NCBI RefSeq assembly: GCF_022965805.1
Contig: NC_133105.1
Location: forward strand, 26,325,208-26,389,207
DNA: 64,000 bases
Reading direction: 5' to 3'
From: Primulina eburnea
Lineage: Eukaryota; Streptophyta; Magnoliopsida; Lamiales; Gesneriaceae
The notes beneath the pieces were generated by a model that was given only the letters and a program-made list of their open reading frames with translations, was not told the origin of the DNA and ran no database searches. Position 1 is the first letter of the stretch, and each line of letters starts with the position of its first letter. Below are positions 23,026 through 33,452 of this stretch, in pieces. The translations under genes were made by a program, and so were the position numbers.

Positions 23026-24366
23026 TGTTGGAACATATCATGTTCGTAATCTTGATTTTGATGTTAACAATACTTGCTAATTTGTTTCTAATGATTTACC
23101 TTAGTGCGCAGGTAGCTAGGAACTGATCAGTCTTCTAATTGATCAGTTAAGCGAGGTAAAACAGAAGATATCGAGACGTTAACTGAAAAGACCAACTGAT
23201 CCACCAAACTAAATCAGTGCAACTGAAATTTCAAAGAACAGTTTAACCGACTGTCCAGCTGATGGATGATTCAGCAAAAGATCTTCAGAAGCTAGGCCAG
23301 ATGATGAAGAGTTCAACTGATGAAGAACCCAGTTGACCAGTTAAACTGAAAGAGTGAAATCAGTTTGAGTGACGGGTCAACTGATTTCACCACTCCAACT
23401 GAAAATCAGTTCAGATGATCAGTTTGGAACATCAGTTAGAAATCATTCAGTTGCAGATCAAGACAAGCTTATCTTAGTGGATCCAGCTACGCACAAAGAT
23501 ACAAATATCTGTACAATCAAAGGTACAATAATGGACGTTGCAGCAAAGATTAAAGCCGAGAGATTCCTGAAGGCATGTCAGAAAAGTCAAGACACATATA
23601 TCAAGGAACGCATTCAAAGCTGCAACGATCACATGTGATGAGTCTTGAAGTACGGTCTCAATGCCTCTATATAAACAAGCTCAAGCTCAAGACCATCAGC
23701 AAGGAGGACAAGAGAGAGCATATACTAGAATGTGTGAAGAACAGAAGAAAGGGCATGCTTATTTACTTACCAGCTTACAAGAAGCAATCAGCCCAGAGGG
23801 AAAACTTAAACGTGTTATCAGCTTAGTTTAGAAACATATTTCCCTCAATGTGTGAAAACACTTTCGGGTAGTTTTCAGAGATCAGTTCTCACACACACAC
23901 ACACCACAACTCAAATAAAATCTTGCACAAAGACAATAAACTTGTGTATGTAGTCTTTCTCACATAGACGGTAAAGAAGTGTTGACTGAAAAATGCTGCC
24001 TTCAGTATAGTCTAGGAGTTCAGTTAGGCATTGGGTAAGTCCTAAGCTGTGTGGGTTTGTACAAGTAGTTGTATAAATCAAAGTCTTCTAGTGAATCCTA
24101 CCCGAGGTGGTAGAAGAGGTGACGTAGGAGCAGTTGAAGTCTCCGAAAATCCATAAACATATCTTGTGTATTTAACTGTTTAGTTAATGTTTTCAAACTG
24201 ATTTAACCAGTTAGAGCATCCGTCGGTTCAGTTTTCACCATAATTGAACTAATGAATGAAAAAACTAATCTACTCTTTTGGTTATTCAGTTACATAGGAT
24301 ATAAAAATATATCAGTGTTTCTTAACGAATTGAAGCACCTAAAGATGATCTGCAAACGATCCTTCA
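23026..24366 (+). mobile_element. LTR 5 of the Copia-like array (right end)
   Basis: TGTTGGAACATATCATGTTC...gatccttca, 1,341 bp, with a small deletion near the end (cttaacgaattgaagcacc joins what is separated in the other LTRs). The base after ccttca leads into element G gag, not into a primer site, so this is the right boundary of the array. It includes the small conserved frame at 23369-23638. Confidence 0.87.
23369..23638 (+). CDS. Small open frame inside array LTR 5 (unknown)
   Basis: 89 codons, third copy of the frame in LTRs 3 and 4, with the same core SVRNHSVADQDKLILVDPAT. Nothing recognisable; likely incidental. Confidence 0.2.
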   Translation: MTGQLISPLQLKISSDDQFGTSVRNHSVADQDKLILVDPATHKDTNICTIKGTIMDVAAKIKAERFLKACQKSQDTYIKERIQSCNDHM

Positions 24367-25640
24367 ATCTCATACCTCCGCAATTCTTTATATATTGATA
24401 CTTTGGCACCAAGCTCATAAAAATCACGGAATTCCATCCCTTGGAACTTCTTTCTAAGTTCAAAATCAAGCCCTCGCTGTGTCATCTTCACATACTCTGA
24501 TTCGGGAAGGAACACTCGGCATCTACTTCTTACTTTCTTGAATTTACAAATGAAATCATTAGCTGATTACCCCGGTTTTTGGACCACCCTTGACAATTCC
24601 GCTATAATAATCTCAGAAACTGTTCGGAAAATTGTGTATGGAATTGACGTTCCATATCATGTCAAGTCATAATAGAATTTTGAGGCAGTGTCGCATAACA
24701 CGTGAAAGCAGTGCTAGTCAAAGAATTGGGGAACAATCGTAACCTTTAATTTGAAAAAATCTCCAGATTTGCTAACTCCCCCACATTGGATAATAAACCT
24801 AGCCACATTTTCCACGCTAGATTGATCATTTTCCCCAGACTATAAAGTGAAGTCTGGAATGCGGTATCCTCGTGGATAAGGTTTGTCACGATCAACAATG
24901 TTCGGATACAATTTGTGAAACTCCGGTCAGTTGATTGGCCTCACTCCTGGGCCATACAACTCTTGAATAATATCACGTACCATCTCAAAATCCAATACTG
25001 GAGTTTGTCGTAACTGTTTGGGGGATAGATTGCCCCTCGGGTGTTATTCACCGAATTTTGTACTGCATACCTGCACATTTCTCCATCAGTATACATCCCT
25101 GGATGAAAGTTAGGAGACGTCACAGAAAATATATTACCAATATTGTTACTGAAATTTTGGTATTTCAACCCCAACTACTCGTCCCTTTTGTGCAGAGGAG
25201 TATATCTTCCTTCACTGATAGATTCAGGAATCAGTGCTTCTCCAGAGCGACGATTTTCACCTGCTTGAGAAATCCCCGATCCCTGGTCTTGATCTTTAAA
25301 CAGATTAGTGTCCACTTATTGAAATTTATAATTTTCTAGTATAATAATTTCGCTGCAGACTTTCTCCATTCCTTTACTTCTGCCACAAATTCTATCATGA
25401 CAGTAGCGAAAGCTTTGGTCATTTCTTTGAGATCATTGCAGATATTTCTCTCAATGAAATTTTTGAAGCCTCATTGCCACCAGAAACGAAAACTCCTTCC
25501 TTCATAGCCTCTTCTTCGAACTAGTGTACAAGTCTTTCAACTGTTCTTCCATCTGCACTAGTTTCTTCTTTCTGTGAGCGATGACATTTCCCCTGTGATG
25601 GAGGATTTCCTTAATTCTTCTTACTATGTTTTGGAGGCAT
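24367..25640 (-). pseudogene. Gag of gypsy element G, decayed
   Basis: Minus strand, starting at the ATG at 25640 (MPPKHSKKN, then a stop). About 24370-24960 gives retrotransposon gag blocks in a broken frame: VDRDKPYPRGYRIPDFTL, SSVENVARFIIQCGG, FICKFKKVRSRCRVFLPESE, YVKMTQRGLDFELRKKFQGM and EFRDFYELGAKVSIYKEL. This is the retrotransposon gag family of plant gypsy elements. Several in-frame stops are present (after KKN, LVH, SKK, FFD). It ends at the right boundary of the Copia-like array, and the protease-side continuation is at 7051-8400. Confidence 0.8.
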
Positions 25641-25643
25641 TGT

Positions 25644-25662
25644 GTCCCACTGGGCGTGCCAA
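25644..25662 (-). other. Primer binding site-like sequence of element G
   Basis: Minus strand TTGGCACGCCCAGTGGGAC, four bases upstream of the gag ATG and about 18 bases inside a possible LTR end ...CCCTGCA (25681). The layout LTR-PBS-gag supports it; I cannot name the priming tRNA with confidence. Confidence 0.55.
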
Positions 25663-25680
25663 TTTGTTTGATTCGAAAAT

Positions 25681-28485
25681 TGCAGGGCGTGCCAGGCACG
25701 TGCTCGTGCCAAATTTGTGAAATAATCTGACTCCTTTAACCAAACGTTTTAGGTCTCGATTCGGTCGTAAGTTCTAACTCTTAGAAATAGCTCAAAAACG
25801 CAAACACAAAATGAGGAATATGACAAAATTAAATGAGGAATCCATTAACAACATCAAATATCATTATGTTGTTATGTACTAGACCAATATTTTTACAAAG
25901 ATTATTGATCAACATATGGAATATTTAGATTACTTTGCTACCGAACATTTTTATCGTAAAGCTTTCAATCATATATCATTTTGGGTGAAGTTTGATCTTT
26001 GAAAGTGACTAGCTATTATCCTTCGTTCGACTGATCAATCTTCAGCTCCACACGGCCCATGGGGATGGGTACTAGGTACCGCCAAGGAAATACGATCGTC
26101 GGTCTCCTTCTGAGGCCTTTCCCCGTAAACGGGCTCTCTTTGAGGCATTTTCTCTCACGACATCCCCATAAATAAAATTGTAAGTTCACCGTTCCTTCTT
26201 AAAACGGATCTCCCACAAATAGTAATTCACCGTTCATTCTTAAAATGGATCCCCTACCTGTCCTCTTTGTCACAGTCAATTCATATTCCTCAAAATATTT
26301 TTCCTTTTTTTTAAAAATCATAAAATATTATAACTTTCCAAAAATTACATTGTAGACAGTAAATATTGCACATCTTTACCATAAATCATAAAATATCATA
26401 TTTTTATCAAAATCATCATATTAAATCATAAATATAATTTAACATGCGTTACGATCCTTCGGGACGCTACCAAGCTTTTACTTATTTTCCTAAGTGTAAA
26501 ATTATTGTTTTACCCCTAGACATAAAAATTTTCGAATTGATCTTTTTCTTACTTTTAATGACATGAGCTTATCCCAAATAATTATTAAGTTTAAATATAA
26601 TTTTTTCATAATTTTATTCCGCCTAAAACTAAGCGTTTCAATTAATTCTTTAATTAACGTTTCGCGAGGCGATTAAATCTCGGATAAATCCAAAGCTCCA
26701 TATTTTGATCCTAAATTTTAAACATATAATTTTCATTGCCTAAAATAGCTTTGTGAGCCATGAACTACACCCATGGACCCATGGTTCCAATTGTACTCTT
26801 TAAAATCTCGTTTTTGTCACATGCAAGGACACACTGAGCCATCTCCTAAAATATTCCAGCCATGGTCGAGCAACCTTGAGCCAAACCTGAGCCAACCCAC
26901 CTAGGCACCCTCCTACCAAACTCAGCCCAAATAACCTAGCCCTAGGTCTCCCAAACCCTTCTGGAACCGAGACCATGTTTTGCATGTGTGTGTGCGTGAG
27001 CATCCTATGCACATTAGGACTCCTATCTAGTCTAGGACTCTTCCAGATGAGCCACCACCGCACCCACCTGACCCTAACCATCCCTGGTCCATGCCCAGAC
27101 CCAACCCAAGCCTAGCCCAGCCCCTTACCACGCGCACGAAGCCCTACACCATGACAGCAGCCGCGCGCGATCACCTTGTTGCCATGCGCTTCCCTCACGT
27201 TATCTCGAGCCAACAGCCAACCCAGCCACACCAGCCCCTGGCCTGACCCTTGCCCATCTCCCTTGGACCCTGATGGACCTACCCTGAGCCACCTAGCCCC
27301 AGCAGCAAGCCCCCCTAGCCGCCGCTGCCCTTGCACAGTCGAGAGAGGAGTCCTTGCTCTAAAGGACTCCTCATAGGATGCAACCAAGGAGTCCTAGCGA
27401 TGCTAGGACTCTTCCTGACCCTAACCCACGTCCAGCAAGAGCCCTCCTTGATACCTGGTCGAGCCCACATGCCCCATGCATAGTAGCCGACTCGTACATC
27501 AAAACATGAATGAAATTTGTTCTAAAAGACCACCCTTGGCCCTCTCCTATATTTCTTCCCCTTCGGTTCCAACTTGTTTTCTTTTAAAGAAATTCTCATA
27601 AACATAGATTGGCATCTTTAACCCTTGGATATCATAATGTTTCATCAATAAGCGTAAAATCGTAAAAACATTGAAATTACGTATCATACCGTAAAATAAT
27701 CGAATACCGCTATTTTTCATGCATAATCAATAAACACACATATATTATGATTTTTATAATGTTTAAAAGGGTTTAGAAAAAGTGCATTTGCATTTATAAC
27801 GCTCGAATATACGTTCGTTGGCGAGGGTGTGACTTTGGACGACCGAGAAAAGTGCATTTTGCTTCCTCCATATTTTCGAAAATTGTGTGTGTGCTTTGAG
27901 GTGAATTTCAGCTGCTAATATGGTTAATTGTGGTGTTTTGAAAGCCTAGATAGCTTATTTATAAATAAATTAACATGCTAATGGGTTTTGGTTTTGGGTT
28001 TGTAAGTTTAAGGGCAATTAGGCCTACTGTAAATAATTAAATTGGACCCAATAATACTTAATTAAATAGTAAAAGTTTATAAAATAAGTTTCCATAAAAT
28101 AATATTTTTGATCTTTTAAAACTCTTTTTTTGCCTAAAACCGACTTCCTGGGAAAAATCGAGCTCGACTCGTAAAATAACTCGAACTCCAGCATTTTTAG
28201 GAATATTAAATCATTTTTAAATCATATTATGAAGTCATTTAATGAAAAATAATTATTCTTGTCTTGTTCGTCTCCGGTCTTTTTTTCCTGTCTATTATTG
28301 AATATTGGGGTAAAATCCTTAATCTCATGTAATCATGTCATATTATAATTTAATCATTCAATCATACATTTAATCATATAATAAATATCATGCTGGCATT
28401 TAAAAGCAATTAAATAAAATAATTAAGCAATTAAAACAATTTTGCGTGCATGCGGTTTACGTAGGTTGGTTTTTCAGACGTTAAA
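25681..28485 (-). mobile_element. LTR-like region, gypsy (element G 5' LTR or nested LTR)
   Basis: Minus strand would start TGTGATTTTAACGTCTG at 28485, with the TACGTAAACCGCATGC stretch also seen near the start of LTR F, and end at ...CCCTGCA at 25681 beside the primer-like site. It has the features of long gypsy LTRs: caccgttcattcttaaaatgg repeats (26190-26250), ttttacccctagac (26508-26521, also in LTR F), and a C-rich stretch (26850-27430) with spurious proline- or glycine-rich frames. The lower boundary is uncertain; two nested LTRs are possible. Confidence 0.5.
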
Positions 28486-30019
28486 ATCACACTCAAGCAA
28501 CGATCATAAAAGGATTCAAGAACTCAGACGTATGAAGATGAGACTGGACACTCATTCGCTGCCACGTAGGATATCTTCACATGTGGACTAGATGAGATGA
28601 AGGTCTTAGTTATAACTTTCATTGATTATCCGACAACATCGATGTGCCAAAAATACAAATCTTGTTTATATATTGAAAATTGAAAATTTCGAGTATCAAA
28701 ATTTATACTGATCTATTTTTGACCGCTTCTAGTTTTGTGAACTTTTTAACCAAAATAGACAGTTTCTTTTTACTTGATTAACATATAAGTTAAATTCTAC
28801 TTGTTCCATCATATGTAATCAAATTATAAACTAATTTATAATCTTCTATTTGATCTTTATCAAAGTTCAGTAGCAAAATTCAACTACTCGAACTTTGACT
28901 ATCTCAACGAGAACACAAAATCCGATACTTGTGTGATCCTCAATGGTTCATGTATACATCTAGATGTGGGTTCACATATCCATGTGATTCAAAATAACAT
29001 TTATTCTTATTCGGGCCTACCCTAATTAGTCATATTCTTTTCATCAACACCTTGATCAAGAATGTTAGAACTCATTTCTAATTTCACTCATCGGATCATG
29101 GTAAAAACACCTAGTAGCATCTCCCCATGATCCCCTAGATATCATTTATAGTGTCTGCAATAATATTAAGTTATGGTTAGCATACAATACGGTCCCTTGA
29201 ACTCATATACCCCGACTGAATCTGCAGCTATTGGTACATAGAGAGTTGCATTTGAATTCGATAACGATGTGATGCATCTTTGAGTAATAATAGTGACATG
29301 GTATGTGAAACTGAGGAAACACCTTTTCGAATACACATATCTTACTCTGGTCAGATATTTATCGCACTGTTAACTCATCAGATGATATAGGATATCCTCA
29401 CCCGTAGGCAAACGTTGAATCCATGACTATAATGTATTTTCCCCCACGTATTTTGAAACTACACCCAACCTCGCAACATAATAACTCTCCATGGAGTCGG
29501 TAACAGATCAAAGTGCTTGCTAGTAGGTAGAGCCTCTACATTGTCCCAAGTCAAAGGACTAATGGTGTACAATCATAACCACGTACTATTTCACTCGATA
29601 AATGATAACCACTTCGACATTCTGAGAGAGGGTTGTTCAGGGAATCATCAAATGATTACTCATCTGTATAAATGGATATCTGCATGCCCTTACCAATGAA
29701 ACATGGCATTTACATCATATATTTTATTGTCAAGCTCAAACAATCTTTATCCTTATTTTAGGCTGCTGATTCGACTAGGAACTTGTTTAGAATATATAAT
29801 AATCATCCTATGAGTTTCATGATCTTACATTGAGAGGCAGACCTCATGGTACCTATTATATATTCAAATACTTTATCTATGTAGCTTGCATGAGTATACA
29901 GATAAAGTTAATGTCATAATTAGATAAAACCATAAGATATTTTAAAATAAATATTTTTTTTAAATTAGAGTAAATTAAGCATAAGCTACAAGTTGGCTTA
30001 TTGGGTACCTACTCTAACA
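28486..30019 (-). mobile_element. Probable Copia-type LTR (start defined, end not)
   Basis: Minus strand starts TGTTAGAGTAGGTACCC at 30019, directly after a purine tract AGGGCAAGTGGGAAAT (30020-30035), which fits the 3' LTR of a Copia-type element. The remainder is AT-rich and non-coding. I cannot find its other end with certainty, and no target duplication is visible. Confidence 0.5.
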
Positions 30020-30035
30020 ATTTCCCACTTGCCCT

Positions 30036-30530
30036 ATAGCCAACTACAAGATCTTAGACCTATTACTTCATGATACTTCTCAAACAATGGTCCTGTCAAG
30101 GCTTCGTCAATGCATTTCCCCCAAACTGGACCGTATTTTGAATCATTTGGATGATAGATGGCTTGATTTTGAATTGATTTTCCCGCACAGTAGGTCTCAC
30201 TATGTTTGGTCATGTTCCGTCCAAAGAAGGTTGTGCATACTCCAGCATGGGTATGCGCCTTGGCTCCTCGACTGGTCTCTCTTAATTATGTTCTTCCTCA
30301 CGCTCGTTCCTGTTCATTCTGTCTTTGATTCTCTGCTGTTGTTTTCTGCATCGGAAGGTCCTTTTGATCTCAGGATCAAACAGCTCAAGTTCCAAGTCAA
30401 GTGATATTGGCATGCACTAGAAGAGATATCTGGAATAAAAGACGGAGTGTCAGCTCAAGACAAATAAAATAATATTAAGAAAACAACTGAAAATAAAATG
30501 GTGAATTAATAGTCCCCATCAACAGTGGCA
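30036..30530. other. Unrecognised segment between two LTRs
   Basis: Holds a plus-strand open frame of 105 codons (30087-30404) rich in Leu, Phe, Ser and Arg (LDWSLLIMFFLTLVPVH). A hydrophobic stretch is visible but no family is recognised. The minus strand next to the purine tract may be the end of a Copia polyprotein or 3' untranslated sequence. The last 50 bp lead into a decayed primer site. Confidence 0.35.
30511..30530 (-). other. Decayed Athila-type primer binding site
   Basis: Minus strand TGCCACTGTTGATGGGGACT aligns to the Athila primer site TGGCGTCGTTGCCGGGGA seen at 5047-5064 with about two thirds identity. Most mismatches are transitions. It sits next to ttgatcgagc, the inner edge of the next LTR. 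Confidence 0.5.
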
Positions 30531-30537
30531 AAAACTT

Positions 30538-32042
30538 GATCGAGCTTTTCTTGCACTATAAATTCCCAACGAAAATTGTGAAAGGTTCAAGATCAAAATG
30601 ATCGCAAGTGCACGATATACGTTATAATATAGTGTATAAAATACAGATGTTGTTCCACCGAGATTGTATTACACGAATATTATTTACAGTTATGAATTTA
30701 TTTAGCAACGATACTTTGAATGGATTCATTAAATACTAGCATTGAAATAACTAAATTTCCAAGTATCAAAGAAACGATGCAAGTGAATATTAAAAATCAA
30801 ACAGGAAGTTAAGTTGTGGGGAATTTCAGTTCACCTATCTCTCGTTATTTCCAATAATTAATCTCGACTATTTTTTGTTTCCTTTGACAAGACTCCCCAA
30901 ATCATTAACACACTTTCTCAAGTTATATTAAACTAATTTGACACGATGAAACTATTAAATTTCGTTAATTATTTATTAACGGTGAATTGCATGCACGATC
31001 TATGAAATCTCCTATCTTTCGACCTATCAGACTATGACTATCAACATGTATTCGATTTTATATATCTATTCAAATTATAAATCCACGGATTATATTACTA
31101 GTTAATATTGCAAATTATTGTCTCGAACTCACTTACAATATAAAATATTATCAAAGTTAGCTAGACTTCAACAATTCAAGTAAAAGTGACAACATAATCA
31201 AGAATAAAACACAATCGAATATTAAACTAGTTCAAACAACTTTTCGGGGTCGGATCCCCTTGAATCCCAACAAAACAAAGTTTAGCTACTAGAATTCATG
31301 ATAATAAATGCAACACATAATTAAAATAAAAGTTCGTAAACTAAAAATACTAGCGTAGATGAAGAACGGTCGACTCGCTGCTCGAAAATCTCGAGTCTTC
31401 AAGTTTCCTCGACTCCAGATTTGTCCCTTTGCATGTGGCTCCTCCTCCTCCTCATTCTCTCAAAAACTACTAATCTAATTCCTCCAAAATACGTGTGCAA
31501 GGGTTTCTATCTAGGCAATCTTCAGAAAACATGGAAGGAAATCGAGGGATATTTTTCCTTCTATATCGCGTTGGGGAGATGATTTTTTTTGCCCCAGCAT
31601 GAGTCTTGTGTATAAAATTGCACTCGGGCACGCCAGTGCATGTGGAATCTATTCCTTAGGGCACTTGGCTCGCCATTGTTTCACCCGGGCAAGCTAGGGC
31701 GGAGCAAATCTTCTGCCCAAGTTACTGCCTCGCAATTTTTCACCTGGGCGCGCTAGGAAAGGAAAAATTTTCTGCTCCAACACATCTGCCTCGGCTCAGG
31801 TGCATTTTTCTTCATGTGCACTATGGGACGGACGTTTTCATCCGCCCTAGCATGCATCTTTCGAGTTTTATCTTCCATCCAACTTTTTGCCTCACATACA
31901 CTGCAAATCAACCCACACACCTGCAATCAATTATTAGACATAAAAATAAGAAAAACAAAGAAATATAAATGAAATCTCATGAAACAAGCATGAATGTGAC
32001 TCGAATTAACACAATAAAAACACGCAAGAATGACACCAATCA
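30538..32042 (-). mobile_element. Athila-like LTR, degraded
   Basis: About 1.5 kb between the decayed primer site and caccaatca. Inner part reads gatcgcaagtgcacgatata and gttgttccaccgagattg, the equivalent of gctcgcaagcgcatgac and gtcgatcccacgaggag in LTR A. The outer part ends with acgcaagaatgacaccaatca, like attcttgcacttatca in A. A GC-rich cluster (31610-31870; gggcacgcc, ggcgcgctagg, gggcaagctagggcgg) lies at the same place as in LTR A. No internal coding sequence adjoins it. Confidence 0.58.
31610..31870. repeat. GC-rich imperfect repeats in degraded LTR
   Basis: Alternating units of the type ctcgggcacgcc, cacccgggcaagctaggg and cacctgggcgcgctagg separated by T-rich spacers of about 40-50 bp. 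It is about 170-430 bp from the LTR start. Confidence 0.65.
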
Positions 32043-32054
32043 CATCTAAATCGT

Positions 32055-32078
32055 TTCCTTAATGTCACCATTAAGGAA
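32055..32078. repeat. 10-bp perfect hairpin
   Basis: ttccttaatg, loop tcac, cattaaggaa. It sits at the join of the degraded LTR and the CACTA-like remnant. It could be a decayed element end; too short to say more. Confidence 0.6.
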
Positions 32079-32084
32079 TGTTGG

Positions 32085-32864
32085 CTTCATATAAACCGTC
32101 GTCTATTAGCGTGTTTTTTTGGACAATCGAGAAAATCGTTGTCAATTAGCGTGTTTTTTTGGACAAACAACAACGGTTCTTGTAAACTATTGCTTATTTC
32201 GCAACGGTTCGCTAAAACCGTCACTAAATTCTTCAAATTGTTGCAATTTTTAAATTAGCGATGATTTTGATTAAACCTTCGCTAAAAAATTTTAAATTAG
32301 CGACGATTTAGATTGATCGCGACAGTTTTTGCTTAACAAAACCGTCGCTAATCAGTTTTTGCTTAACAAAACCGTCGCTATTAGCGACGGTTAACAGTAC
32401 CCAATAGTGACGGTTTATCCAATTACCATCGCTATTACACCAAAACGCGTCCCAAATTGTTTATAAATATCCGCGTTTTCAGTCAATTTTCCTCCAGACC
32501 ACTCCACAACACTTAAAATTTTTCTCTCTTAGACGATTTAGGTTTCGATTTAGGGTAAATTTTTTCGCTTCAATTTTTTATAAATTTTTAAGTATTAGTT
32601 AAGATCATGAATGTTGTTAGCATAGTCAGATTGTAAGTTTTTTTTAGATTTATTAAATTATTAAAAGTAATTTTTTTTTATTTTACTGGAAAAATTAGCG
32701 ACGGACATCATGAAAAACCATCGTTAAAATTAGCGACGGACTCTATGGAAGCGACAGTTTTCTATAAACCGTTGCTAATTTCCATAATCCGTCGCAAATG
32801 ATAGCTACGACAACGGTTTTAAACAGCCTAAAATCTGTTGTCGTTATGCATTTTTGAAGTATTG
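32085..32864. mobile_element. CACTA-like transposon remnant (non-autonomous)
   Basis: Both ends carry dense forward and reverse copies of ttagcgacggt / accgtcgctaa (32210-32440 and 32695-32830), the subterminal repeats of many plant CACTA elements. The right end reads gcatttttgaagtattg, one base from the inverted form of a CACTACTTC-type terminus. The left terminus is not found. The 250-bp centre has no transposase. A (TAGCGACGG)-rich stretch at 32355-32400 includes a direct 30-bp duplication of cagtttttgcttaacaaaac. Confidence 0.6.
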
Positions 32865-32885
32865 TACCTTTAATGCACATATAAG

Positions 32886-33444
32886 TAGGGGTGTTCAAAC
32901 TTCGGATAAAACCGAAAAAACCGAAAATCCAAACCGAAAAAACCGAACACTAAACCGAACCGAAAACCGACTTTTATAATTCGGATATAAATGTTAAAAC
33001 CGAAATTAATGTTCGGTTTCGGACTATAAATGTCAAAACCGAACCGACCGAAAAAACCGAAATTTAATTAAATTAATAATGTTATTTTTATTTTATATTA
33101 TTTATTGAGATGATATTAGTGAATGATGAATTATTTTGAATAATACTTAGTTGATTGTTGTTTATGTAATTCATTTGTATTTTATATTTAAATATTTTAC
33201 TAAGAAATCATTTAAAAAAATAACATATTATATTTTATAATATATTTATATTATTAATTTAAATAATTTTATTAAAACCGAAATAACCGACCGAAATAAC
33301 CGAACCATTTCAGTAGAAAACCGAACCGAACCGAATCGAAGAAAAATGGTTCGGATATCGGATTATATATTTGTAAAACCGAAAACCGAAAAAACCGAAA
33401 TAAAAAACCGAAAACCGAACCGAACCGACCGATGAACACCCCTA
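32886..33444. mobile_element. hAT-type MITE with AACCGAA subterminal arrays
   Basis: 559-bp element with terminal inverted repeats taggggtgttca (left) and tgaacacccta-type (right, gatgaacacccctA), flanked by a perfect 8-bp duplication catataag (32878-32885 and 33445-33452). The 8-bp duplication and TAGGGGTG ends point to hAT. Both subterminal regions are made of many direct AACCGAA/AAACCG repeats; the centre is AT-only. No transposase. The minus frame at 33272-33472 is just the repeat read as Phe-Arg-Phe-Gly. Confidence 0.92.
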
Positions 33445-33452
33445 CATATAAG

